From the NCBI GenBank assembly GCA_963848085.1, contig CAWKCE010000003.1, positions 248,001 through 312,000 on the forward strand: a DNA stretch of 64,000 bases. The letters are read 5' to 3'. Of this stretch, positions 39,132 through 48,446 are shown in pieces. The notes under the pieces are model-generated. The model was not told the DNA's origin. It did not search any database and worked only from the letters and a program-made list of their open reading frames with translations. Within the stretch, counting starts at the first letter, position 1. Every line of letters starts with the position of its first letter. The stretch comes from CAWKCE01 sp032127035. Its GTDB lineage: Bacteria; Actinomycetota; Actinomycetes; JAHEKZ01. A program made the position numbers and the translations under genes.

Positions 39132-39151
39132 CGTATCACGATCTGGATACG
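39132..39151. promoter_or_regulatory. Candidate operator upstream of the peptide ABC operon
   Basis: Inverted repeat CGTATC-acgatctg-GATACG, 6-bp arms with an 8-bp spacer, 131 bp before the first permease gene. The symmetry suggests a dimeric repressor site. No regulator gene is in this operon. Confidence 0.3.
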
Positions 39152-39282
39152 GGGCCGTTTGAGCGTGGGAGCGTCTCGGAGGATCGAGTACGGTTCCCCC
39201 GTCTGGCCGCCCTGACGGGCCCGGCTACGTGCCCCGGAGTGCGCCAACCCGGGGATGATCCTGAAGGGGGCTCGATCCGAGC

Positions 39283-40266
39283 GTGACAGTCACCGAAACC
39301 GCCGTGACGACGACCGGCGAAGGTCCCTCGGAGATCGCCGGCCGGTCGCTGACGCAGATCACGTGGTCGCGGCTCCGCCGAGACCGGGTCGCCCTGGTCG
39401 CCATGGCCACCATCGTCGTCGTGCTGCTGGTCGCGATCTTCGCCCCGCTCATCACCCGGCTGATGGGCGTCGACCCCTACACGTACAACCCCGACCTGGT
39501 CAGCCCGAACGGCAGTCTTCCCATGGGATGGCTGAACTCCGGCATCTCCTGGGACCACCCCTTCGGTATCGAGCCGATGAGCGGCCGCGACATCTTCGCC
39601 CGACTGATCTACGGTGCCCGGATCTCGCTGCTGGTGGCGCTCACCGGGACCGTCATCACGGTGTTCCTGGGCCTGCTGATCGGGATCATCTCCGGCTACT
39701 CCCGTGGCTTCGTCGACGGCGCGCTCGGTCGGTTCATGGACCTGATCCTCGCGTTCCCGTTCCTGCTCATGCTGCTGGCTCTGTCGAACGTGGTCATCCA
39801 GAGGCTGGAGGCGATCGGGATCCAGGGCAACGCGGCTCGGATCGTCTACATCACGTTGATTCTGAGCCTGTTCGGGTGGCCGTACCTTGCGCGGATCGTC
39901 CGCGGCCAGGTCCTGAGCCTCCGTGAGCGCGAGTTCGTCGAAGCCGCCGTGAGCATCGGGTCCACGACTCCGCGCATCCTGGTTCGGGAGATCCTGCCCA
40001 ACCTGTGGGCGCCGGTGCTGGTCTACACCTCCCTGCTCATCCCGACCTTCATCGCCGCGGAGGCGACCGTCAGCTTCCTCGGTGTCGGCGTAACTGAGCC
40101 GCAGACCACCTGGGGCGGCATGCTCTCCGACTCGGTGACCTTCTTCATCGTCGACCCGTTGTACCTGTTCATCCCCGGCACGCTCCTGGTCATCGTGGTG
40201 CTGGCATTCAACCTCTTGGGCGACGCTGTGCGCGATGCCCTCGACCCGCGGGCCGGCCGCCAGTGA
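39283..40266 (+). CDS. Dipeptide/oligopeptide ABC transporter permease (DppC/OppC)
   Basis: A 327-residue membrane subunit with about six helices. It has the N-terminal OppC region and, near residue 206, the EAA loop REREFVEAAVSIGSTTPRIL, which contacts the ATPase. GTG start with an AAGGGGG site about 12 nt upstream. Unusually, the C-type permease comes first, before the substrate-binding protein and the B-type permease. Part of a five-gene operon. Confidence 0.9.
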   Translation: MTVTETAVTTTGEGPSEIAGRSLTQITWSRLRRDRVALVAMATIVVVLLVAIFAPLITRLMGVDPYTYNPDLVSPNGSLPMGWLNSGISWDHPFGIEPMSGRDIFARLIYGARISLLVALTGTVITVFLGLLIGIISGYSRGFVDGALGRFMDLILAFPFLLMLLALSNVVIQRLEAIGIQGNAARIVYITLILSLFGWPYLARIVRGQVLSLREREFVEAAVSIGSTTPRILVREILPNLWAPVLVYTSLLIPTFIAAEATVSFLGVGVTEPQTTWGGMLSDSVTFFIVDPLYLFIPGTLLVIVVLAFNLLGDAVRDALDPRAGRQ

Positions 40267-40368
40267 GCGCCCCGGCACCGAACAACCGTCCCGGCGAGAG
40301 CCGGGTAGGCCCACACATGGGCCGAACCACGTTGGGGCCCGAGGTCCCGACGCAATCAAGGAGGAATC

Positions 40369-42114
40369 TTGGCTAGAAGGACATGGGGCCTCCGAGCCGC
40401 CGGTCTCGTCGGCGTTTCCGCGCTGGCGCTGACGGCGTGCGGCGGCGGCTCCGGAGACACGACTGGCGGTGGCGCTGCAACGCCGACCAAGGGCGGCACC
40501 CTCACGATGCTCTCGCCGCTCGAGAAGCTGCAGCACCTGGACCCCGAGCTCATCTACACCGGCGAGGACGCGTCCTTCGCTCAGAGCTGGTGGCAACGCC
40601 AGCTCGTCGTCTACAAGGTCAGCAATGACCCCAACCAGGCGGCCGAGCTCGAGGGCGACCTGGCAACTGACACCGGAACCCCCAATGCCGACGGAACGCA
40701 GTGGGTGTTCAACCTGCGTGACGGCGCGACCTGGGAGGACGGCGTTCCGCTGACCTGCGACGACATCGCCTACGGCATCTCCCGCCAGTACGCGGTGGAC
40801 GTCACCGGCGGTGGCCCCAAGTACATGGTGGACTTCCTCGACGTCCCGAAGAACAGCGACGGAAGCTCGAAGTACGAGGGTCCCTACTCGGGCAAGGGCC
40901 AAGAGCTCTTCGACGCAGCTGTCGTGTGTGGTGACGGCAACATCACGTTCAACCTGAACGCGCCCTCACCGGACTTCCCGTACGCACTGATCTGGGGAAC
41001 CGGCCCGGTGCCGGAGGCTCGTGACACCGGCAAGGCGTACGACAAGGCTCCGGCCACCAGCGGCCCGTACATGATCGAGTCGGCGGTGACCAACGAGGAG
41101 CTCGTGCTGGTTCGCAACCCCAACTGGGACCCGGCCAGCGACCCGTACCGTCCCGCCTACCCGGACTCGATCGTCATCAAGTACGGCCTCGCGGCGACTG
41201 AGATCGACCAGCGGCTGATCGAGGACGCCGGCGATGACAAGAACGCCATCGGATACGGCAGTCTCGACCCGTCCGTGCTCGCCACGGTCTTCAACGACCC
41301 GACGTACGAGGCACGGCGGCTGAACGAGCCCGACCCGTACTCGATCTACTACGGGATCAACACCGCGCTGGTGCCGAACCTCCTGCACCGGCAGGCGATG
41401 ATGGTGGCGCTCGACCGCGCACAGATCAAGACCAACACCGGCGGCGACTTCGCCGGGGATCTGGCCGACGGCACCGTCAAGCCCAACATCGGGCAGGACT
41501 ACGCGCCAACCGGTCTGTGGGAGACCCTGCTGGGTCAGCCGATCCCGGACTCCGGGGACCCGGAGTACGCCAAGCAGCTGATCGCGGAGTCCGGTGAGAC
41601 ACCGCCGGTCATCCGTTACCAGTACCGGGAGTCGAGCACCTCGTCGAAGCTGAACGCCGGCGTGGTCAAGACCTCTCTGGAGGCGGCCGGGTTCAAGGTC
41701 GAGCTGGAGTCGCTGCCTCTTGGCGACTACTACACGATCATCTTCGACGAGAAGAAGGCGCACGAAATGATGGCGCTTGGGTGGGGTGCGGACTGGCCGA
41801 ACGCCGGCACCGTGCTCGGCCCGTTGTTCGCCGGAAACGGATCGTGGAACCTGTCGCGGACCGACGACCCGGTCTACAACGAGAAGTTCGCGGCCGCACA
41901 GCAGAACCTGAACCGCGACGAGCAGGCGACACAGTGGCAGGAGCTCAACGCCTACTCGATGCAGCAGGGCTGGGCGATTCCGACGCTGTTCGAGAACGAC
42001 CAGCGTCTGGTCGGGTCCAACGTGTACTCGGCCTCGGCACCTGCGGGTCAGAACGTCTACCTCTGGGGCGCCGCAGGGTCGTTCCCGTACGTGGACATGT
42101 ATCTCAAGCAGTAA
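40369..42114 (+). CDS. Peptide ABC transporter substrate-binding lipoprotein
   Basis: A 581-residue extracytoplasmic binding protein, SBP family 5. The TTG start has AAGGAGG 5 nt upstream. The signal peptide ends in lipobox ALTACG, then GTLTMLSPLEKLQHLDPEL begins the mature protein, and FNLRDGATWEDGVPLTCDDI is the family signature. In M. tuberculosis the same slot holds lpqW (Rv1166), a relative that acts in lipoglycan synthesis, so a binding role other than peptide uptake cannot be excluded; here it is embedded in a full transporter operon. Confidence 0.9.
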   Translation: MARRTWGLRAAGLVGVSALALTACGGGSGDTTGGGAATPTKGGTLTMLSPLEKLQHLDPELIYTGEDASFAQSWWQRQLVVYKVSNDPNQAAELEGDLATDTGTPNADGTQWVFNLRDGATWEDGVPLTCDDIAYGISRQYAVDVTGGGPKYMVDFLDVPKNSDGSSKYEGPYSGKGQELFDAAVVCGDGNITFNLNAPSPDFPYALIWGTGPVPEARDTGKAYDKAPATSGPYMIESAVTNEELVLVRNPNWDPASDPYRPAYPDSIVIKYGLAATEIDQRLIEDAGDDKNAIGYGSLDPSVLATVFNDPTYEARRLNEPDPYSIYYGINTALVPNLLHRQAMMVALDRAQIKTNTGGDFAGDLADGTVKPNIGQDYAPTGLWETLLGQPIPDSGDPEYAKQLIAESGETPPVIRYQYRESSTSSKLNAGVVKTSLEAAGFKVELESLPLGDYYTIIFDEKKAHEMMALGWGADWPNAGTVLGPLFAGNGSWNLSRTDDPVYNEKFAAAQQNLNRDEQATQWQELNAYSMQQGWAIPTLFENDQRLVGSNVYSASAPAGQNVYLWGAAGSFPYVDMYLKQ

Positions 42115-42224
42115 CCCCTGGGGAGTGACCGAGTGAGGTCAGGGTGGCCGGGAGACGCAGCCAGCGTCTCCCGGCCACCGACTCCCGTCCATGATCGACG
42201 ACGACCAGTGATTCGGGAGTGACG

Positions 42225-43217
42225 GTGGCTGGTTACTTCACACGGCGTGTGCTCGGGATGTTCGGCATGCTGGTCGCCCTGAGCATGGCAACGTTCCTCA
42301 TGTTCTCCGTCATCCCGGCGGACCCGGCCCGCCTCAGCTGTGGCAAGACCTGCACTCCTCAGATCATCGCGGCCAACAACGAGCTGTACGGACTCGACAA
42401 ACCCATCTGGCAGCAGTACACCGCCTTCGCCAAGGGGCTCGTGGTCGGCCGTACGTACGGGTCCGGCCCGACCCTCACCGAGTGCCCGGCCCCGTGCCTG
42501 GGCTACTCGTTCGTCCAGCAGGAGACCGTGACGGACCTGATCGTCACGGCGCTGCCAGTGACGATCAACCTGGCCATCGGCGCGTTCATCCTCATGCTGG
42601 TCACCGGCATCGGCGTGGGTGTCATTTCCGCCTTGCGCCGGGGCACCCTGGTCGACCGCACCTCGATGGCAGTCGCACTGTTCTTCTACTCCTTCCCGGT
42701 CTTCTTCATCGGCCTGGTGCTGCTCTACTTCGTGAAGATCAAGTGGCGAATAATTCCGGCCACGGTCGAGTACGCGCCGATCTACGAGGACCCCCTGGCG
42801 TACTTCCAGACCATGATCCTGCCCTGGATCACGGTGGCTGCGCTGTATGCCGCGTTCTACTCTCGGCTGACGCGCAACCAGATGCTCGAGACCCTGGGTG
42901 AGGACTACATCCGGACGGCGCGGGCCAAGGGCCTGCCGGAGCGGATCGTCATCCGCAAGCACGCCTTCCGGGCGGGCCTGACTCCGATCGTGACCACTGC
43001 CGGTCTGGACCTGGCGGGGCTACTCGGTGGCGCGGTGATCACCGAGACCATCTTCCGGCTGAACGGGATCGGGCGGCTGTCGATCAATGCGATCATCAAC
43101 ACCGACCTCCCGGTCGTCGCCGGGACGGTGCTCGTCGCGGCAGTCTTCGTCGTCATCGCCAACCTGATCGTCGACCTCCTCTATGCCGTCATCGACCCGC
43201 GGGTGAGGCTCACATGA
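42225..43217 (+). CDS. Dipeptide/oligopeptide ABC transporter permease (DppB/OppB)
   Basis: A 330-residue membrane subunit, about six helices. The second loop holds the EAA motif ETLGEDYIRTARAKGLPER (about 226-244). The GTG at 42225 is preferred because GGGAG lies 5 nt upstream; a GTG at 42219 overlaps that site. A pair of cysteines in the first extracellular loop (CGKTC and CPAPC) is notable. Overlaps the next ATPase gene (ATGA). Confidence 0.9.
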   Translation: MAGYFTRRVLGMFGMLVALSMATFLMFSVIPADPARLSCGKTCTPQIIAANNELYGLDKPIWQQYTAFAKGLVVGRTYGSGPTLTECPAPCLGYSFVQQETVTDLIVTALPVTINLAIGAFILMLVTGIGVGVISALRRGTLVDRTSMAVALFFYSFPVFFIGLVLLYFVKIKWRIIPATVEYAPIYEDPLAYFQTMILPWITVAALYAAFYSRLTRNQMLETLGEDYIRTARAKGLPERIVIRKHAFRAGLTPIVTTAGLDLAGLLGGAVITETIFRLNGIGRLSINAIINTDLPVVAGTVLVAAVFVVIANLIVDLLYAVIDPRVRLT

Positions 43218-44248
43218 CCGACCCGTTCCTGACCGTGCGCGACCTTGGGGTCACGTTTCCCACCGAGGACGGTCCGCTTCAGGCCGTCGACGGTGTCTCC
43301 TTCGCTCTCGCCAAGGGTCGGACACTGGCGATCGTCGGGGAGTCTGGCTCGGGCAAGAGCGTCACGAGCCAGGCCATCATGGGGCTGCACAACCGTAAGA
43401 CCGTGGACGTGGTCGGCGAGGTCGTCCTGGACGGGGAGGAGCTCGTCAACGCCAGCGATGACGACCTGCGTGCCGTGCGTGGCCAGAAGATGGCGATGAT
43501 CTTCCAGGACCCGCTGTCGTCGCTGCACCCGTTCTACACGATCGGAAAGCAGCTGGTCGAAGCCCGGCAGGTGCACTCCGACGACTCGAAGGACCAGGCG
43601 CGGGAGCGAGCCGTCGAGATGCTCGACCGGGTCGGGATCCCGAGCCCGCGGCAACGGATCGACGAGTACCCCCACCAGTTCTCCGGGGGCATGCGACAGC
43701 GCGTGATGATCGCGATGGCCCTCATGAACGACCCCGAGCTGATCATCGCCGACGAGCCCACGACGGCGCTCGACGTCACGGTCCAGGCCCAGATCCTCGA
43801 CCTGCTGACCGATCTTCAGCGTGAGTTCGGCGCCGCCATCATCATCATCACCCACGACCTCGGAGTGGTGGCCGGGATGGCCGACGAGGTCGTGGTCATG
43901 TACGGCGGGCGAGTCGTCGAGCACGGCGACGTGCGCGACGTGTACTACGCCCCGGAGATGCCCTACACCCTGGGGCTGATCGCATCGGCGCCTCGACTCG
44001 ACCGGCGCACCGATCGACTGGACCCGATTCCAGGTCAGCCGCCCTCGATGCTCAACCTCCCGAAGGGGTGTGTCTTCCGCCCCCGGTGCGCGTACTCCGA
44101 GCTCGTTTCCGATGGGAGGTGCGACACGGAGCGTCCCGAGCTGCTTTCCGCCGGATCCGGACACGAGGTGCGCTGCCACCTCGAGTCCGCCCAACGGAGA
44201 CAGCTCGCGACCGACCGGCTCGAGCTGCTGGCGGGTGGTGCCTCATGA
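43214..44248 (+). CDS. Peptide ABC transporter ATP-binding protein (DppD type)
   Basis: A 344-residue ATPase: Walker A GESGSGKSVTS (about 43-53), signature FSGGMRQRVMIA, Walker B LIIADEPTTALDVTVQ, switch THDLGVVAGMADEV, and the C-terminal oligo/dipeptide extension with three cysteines (GCVFRPRCAYS, GRCD), which in this family can bind a 4Fe-4S cluster. Coupled by overlap to both neighbours. Confidence 0.93.
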   Translation: MTDPFLTVRDLGVTFPTEDGPLQAVDGVSFALAKGRTLAIVGESGSGKSVTSQAIMGLHNRKTVDVVGEVVLDGEELVNASDDDLRAVRGQKMAMIFQDPLSSLHPFYTIGKQLVEARQVHSDDSKDQARERAVEMLDRVGIPSPRQRIDEYPHQFSGGMRQRVMIAMALMNDPELIIADEPTTALDVTVQAQILDLLTDLQREFGAAIIIITHDLGVVAGMADEVVVMYGGRVVEHGDVRDVYYAPEMPYTLGLIASAPRLDRRTDRLDPIPGQPPSMLNLPKGCVFRPRCAYSELVSDGRCDTERPELLSAGSGHEVRCHLESAQRRQLATDRLELLAGGAS

Positions 44249-45314
44249 CGGACGTCGGGGTCACCGAGGAGTCTCACCGGACCCGTGGCGGTGACCCGCT
44301 GCTGCGGGTGACCGATCTGACGAAACACTTCCCGATCACTGCCGGCGCGATCCGCAAGAAGGTCGTCGGTGCCGTCCAGGCCGTCGACGGCATCACGCTC
44401 GACGTCTACCCCGGCGAGACGGTTGGGATCGTGGGCGAGAGCGGGTGCGGGAAGTCGACCGCCGGCCGGACGATGATCAAGCTGCTGGAGCCCACGTCGG
44501 GCACGATCGAGTTCGACGGTCAGGACATCACCGGGCTGTCCCAGAAGCAGATGATCCCTCTCCGGCGGAAGATGCAGATGATCTTCCAGGACCCCTACTC
44601 CTCGCTGAACCCCCGGCACACGGTCGGCACGATCATCTCGGCCCCGTTCAAGATCCAGGGAATCAAGCCGGAGGGGGGCGTGAGGCGGGCCGTGCAGGAG
44701 CTGATGGAGCGCGTCGGGATGAACCCCGAGCACTACAACCGCTATCCGAACGAGTTCTCCGGCGGACAGCGGCAGCGCATCGGCGTCGCCCGCGCGATCG
44801 CCCTGCACCCGAGAGCTCATCGTCGCGGACGAGCCGGTGTCAGCCCTGGACGTGTCGATCCAGGCTCAGGTGGTGAACCTACTCGATGACCTGCAGAAGG
44901 AGTTCGAGCTCGCGTACATCTTCATCGCGCACGATCTGTCCGTCGTCCGCCACATCTCGGACCGGGTCGCGGTCATGTACCTGGGCCACGTGGTCGAGTA
45001 CACGCCGGCGGAGCAGCTCTACGCCCGAGCCGGCCCATCCGTACACGATCGCGCTGCTGTCGGCGGTGCCGCTGCCGGACCCGGGGATGGAGAAGAGCCG
45101 CGAGCGAATCCTGCTGACCGGTGACCTGCCGAGCCCGGCCAACCCGCCGAGCGGCTGCGTCTTCCGCACCCGGTGCTGGAAGGCCCAGGAGGTGTGTGCC
45201 GAGGAGGTACCGCCGCTGCGCGCACTCAGCCCCGACCACGTGGTCGCCTGCCACTTCCCGGAGGAGCCGAACCGCGCCATCCTTCCGTTGGAACCGACGA
45301 CTGCCGGGTCCTGA
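44245..45314 (+). pseudogene. Peptide ABC transporter ATP-binding protein (DppF type), two frameshifts
   Basis: The ATPase partner of the DppD-type subunit. Reading starts at 44245 with Walker A GESGCGKSTAGRT and signature FSGGQRQRIGVARAI. The frame moves at 44812 (one extra base, inside HP-ELIVADEPVSALD) and again at 45026 (one extra C, inside EQLYA-EPAHPYTIALLSAVP). Joined, the protein is about 355 residues with all motifs and the C-terminal cysteines (GCVFRTRCWKAQEVC). Codons remain conserved on both sides, so sequencing error or very recent damage is likelier than old decay. Confidence 0.85.
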
Positions 45315-45318
45315 CGCG

Positions 45319-47432
45319 TCAGACAGCCGACGGGGGGCGCTGCCCCAGCGCGTGACGCAGGAAGTCGACCTGCAGCTTCAGCAGGTTCTCTGCCACGTCC
45401 TCCTGGCTGGCCATGTGCGTCACACCTGACAGCGGAAGCAGTGTGTGAGGCCGTCCGGCCGCAGTGAGCTCGGCCGACAGTCGGAGCGTGTGCGCAACGA
45501 AGACGTTGTCGTCGGCGAAACCGTGGATGAGCATCAGGGGCCGGGACAAGGTGGCGGCATCTGCCAGCAGGCCGCTCCGGTCGTAGGCGTCCGGGTGGTC
45601 CTGCGGGAGTCCGAGGTAGCGCTCGGTGTAGCCGGTGTCGTACCAACGCCACTCGGTGACCGGCGCGCCGGCCACCGCCGCGTGGAAGGTCTCGGGGCGG
45701 CGCAGCACGGCCAGTGCCGACAAGAACCCGCCGAACGACCAGCCCCGGATCGCCACGCGCGACAGGTCGAGGTCGGGGAAGGCCCGTGCGGCGGCGTGGA
45801 GCCCGGTCTCCTGGTCGTCCAGCACGCCCTCGGCCAGGTCGAACCGGACCGTACGCTCCCAGCTCGGCGCCCCCGGCGTCCCCCGGCCGTCGACCACGAC
45901 AACGGCGAACCCCTGGTCGGCGAACCACTGAGACTCCCGGAACGCCCCCTGGGCCCGGAGGACCTGTCGAGCGTGAGGGCCGCCGTAGGGGTCCAGGAGA
46001 ACGGGGAGGCGCGCCGACCCGCGGACGTGGTCGCGGGGCAGGACGACCGCGACGCACAGCGCCGAGCGCCCGCCGGGCAGAACGGTGACGTCCGGGCGCA
46101 GCGCGGGGACCTCGGCGTACGAGGTGACGACGTGGCTCGCGTCACCGGAGGTGACCCGGGCCTGCGGAAGCGGGTCGTCCAGACTGGCCGAGACGGTGAC
46201 GAGGGTGCCGCCCCCGCGCGACGCGGCGTGCATCCCGGCGGCCGATGTCACCCGCTCGAGCCCAGCGCCCGACCAGCGCCAGACGTGCTGCTCCGCCGGG
46301 CGGTCGTCGGCCAGAAGCAGGACGTCCGTCGGTCCGATGTCGAGGACGGCCCGGACGTCCAGCTCCTCCGGGGAGGTGACCGGCTGTCCGTCGACGCACA
46401 GGGCATACCGGTCCTCGGCCACCTCCACGGTGAGCAGCTCCCCGGCCGGACCCCAGGCGGGCGTGCCGGGGACGACATCCACCCAGCAGGGGTCGGTGCG
46501 CTCCCGGACCAGCGACGTCGCCCCGCTCGCGGGGTCGACCCGCAGCACCTGTGACCGGCCCTGGGCGCGGTCCAGGCCCTCCACCAGGGGCGCACCGCGG
46601 TTCGACCAGTGCACCGAGGCCAGGTACTCGAACCCGGAACTGCCCAGGTGACCGGAGTCCGGGTGCCCACGAGGTCGACCAGCCACAGGGACACCTCGGC
46701 GTTCGGGGTTCCGGCTGCCGGATATCGCTGCGGGGTGGCTTGGTTCTCCGGGTGGGCGGGGTCGCTCACGTGCCACACGGCCACCTGCGAGTCGTCGACG
46801 CGCGCCACCAGCAGCTGGTCCCCGGAAGGTGCCCACCAGTAGCCGCGGCTGCGACCCAGCTCCTCGGCAGCAACGAAGTCCGCGACGCCGTATGTCACGT
46901 CCGGGCCGTCGCCCTCGACGGCGCCGGCGACGCAGCGGTCCGCGCCCGTGTCCAGCTCGCAGACGCGCAGCGTGCCGCCCGAGGCGTAGGCGACGTGGCG
47001 CCCGGTGGGATCGAGGCGGGGGTCCAGGACGGGCGTACGCGCCGGAAGCTCGCGCACCGCCGCGGTGCGGACGTCGACGACGAACAGGCGACCGGACAGC
47101 GCGAAGCAGACCTGCCGAACGTCGTCGTCGGTGGCGTAGCCGACGACTCCGCCGCCGGCCTCGCGCATCCGCTCGCGTCTGGCCCGCTCCTCCTGCGACA
47201 GCGACTCGCTCGTGTCGCCGAGGAGCGCCGCCGGATCGGCCAGCAGCGTCTCCCGGCCGGACACCGGGTCCAGGCACCAGAGCCTCCCGATCCGGTCCGT
47301 GCCATGCGTGGACCGGATGAACACCACACGTGCGCCGTCCGGGCTCACCGAGAAGCTGCGAGGGCGCCCCAGTGTGAACCGCTGGGTCCGGGCGTTCTGC
47401 CGCGGGAAGGACGGGGCGCCGGTCGGTGTCAT
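45319..47432 (-). pseudogene. Prolyl oligopeptidase/DPP-IV-type S9 peptidase, one frameshift
   Basis: The N-terminal part (47432 down to about 46643) is a DPP-IV-type beta-propeller, beginning MTPTGAPSFPRQ. One base is missing at 46642-46643, between LVGTRTPVTW and SSGFEYLASVHW. The C-terminal part is an S9 alpha/beta hydrolase with the nucleophile in GWSFGGFLSAL, the Asp in HGFADDNVFV and the His in SGVTHM. Joined it is about 704 residues. It overlaps nothing and shares a border region with mshB. All motifs are intact, so the break may be artefactual. Confidence 0.85.
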
Positions 47433-47455
47433 GACCCGATCCAACCAGCCCGTTC

Positions 47456-47461
47456 TAGGCT
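47456..47461 (+). promoter_or_regulatory. -10 element of mshB, probably leaderless
   Basis: TAGGCT ends 6 nt before the ATG at 47468, with no Shine-Dalgarno. Confidence 0.45.
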
Positions 47462-47467
47462 GCCGCC

Positions 47468-48376
47468 ATGACCGATCACCTGCCGGACCGTCGATTGCTG
47501 CTCGTCCACGCCCATCCGGACGACGAGACGATCGGGACCGGTGTCACCATGGCCCGCTACGTCGCCGAGGGGGCGCAGGTGACCTTGGTGACGTGCACCC
47601 GCGGGGAGGAGGGCGAGGTCCTGGTCCCGGACCTGTCCCATCTGGCAGCGCATGCCGAGGACGGCCTCGGTGACCATCGGGAGGTCGAGCTTGCCGCGGC
47701 TATGAGGGTCCTTGGCGTCGCCGACCACCGTTTCCTCGGCGGAGCCGGTCGCTACCGCGACTCCGGGATGATGGGCACGTCGAGCAACGACCGACCCGGG
47801 TGCTTCTGGCGGGCCGACCTGCTGGAGGCGGCCGTTCCGCTGGTCGAGGTGGTCCGCGAGGTGCGGCCCCAGGTGCTGGTGACGTATGACGACTTCGGCG
47901 CCTACGGTCACCCGGACCACATCCAGGCCCACCGGGTCGCCACCTACGCCGCCGTCCTGGCCGGGGCGCCTTCGTTCCAGCCCGAGCTCGGCCCGGCGTG
48001 GGACATTCCGAAGGTCTACTGGACAGCGCTTCCTCGGTCGTTCGTCCAACGCGGCATCGAGGGACTGGTGGCCGCTGGCGGCAAGGGGTTCTTCGGGCTG
48101 GAGTCCGCGGACGACCTGCCGTGGGCGGTGTCCGACGACGTCGTGACCACGTGCATCGACGGCCGCGCCTACGAGCCGCTCAAGATTGCTGCTCTGCGCG
48201 AGCACCGAACCCAGCTCGAGCAGGAGTCGGAGTTCTTCCTGCTCGCCGAAACCGTGGGCCCGGAGGCGATGGGCTGGGAGCACTTCCGGCTCGTTCACGG
48301 CCGGCTCGGACCACTCGGTCCGGACGGCTGGGAGACCGACCTGTTCGGCGGCCTGGACCACCCCGGCCCCGCCTAG
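47468..48376 (+). CDS. mshB: N-acetyl-1-D-myo-inositol-2-amino-2-deoxy-alpha-D-glucopyranoside deacetylase
   Basis: Removes acetate from GlcNAc-Ins, the second step of mycothiol synthesis. The 302-residue LmbE/PIG-L protein carries the zinc motif VHAHPDDETIG (about 12-22) and the TYDDFGAYGHPDHIQAHR ligand region (about 138-155). Length, the GGAGRYRDSGMMGTSSNDRP stretch across residues 95-114 and its position after typA and the peptide transporter match Rv1170, not mca. Same family as mca at 1885. Confidence 0.93.
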   Translation: MTDHLPDRRLLLVHAHPDDETIGTGVTMARYVAEGAQVTLVTCTRGEEGEVLVPDLSHLAAHAEDGLGDHREVELAAAMRVLGVADHRFLGGAGRYRDSGMMGTSSNDRPGCFWRADLLEAAVPLVEVVREVRPQVLVTYDDFGAYGHPDHIQAHRVATYAAVLAGAPSFQPELGPAWDIPKVYWTALPRSFVQRGIEGLVAAGGKGFFGLESADDLPWAVSDDVVTTCIDGRAYEPLKIAALREHRTQLEQESEFFLLAETVGPEAMGWEHFRLVHGRLGPLGPDGWETDLFGGLDHPGPA

Positions 48377-48446
48377 CCCTTACGGGTGATCCGACCGCTC
48401 GGCCCTCGCGTCCGCCCGCCGGGTCCGCGAGAGTGAGGCCACCGAG

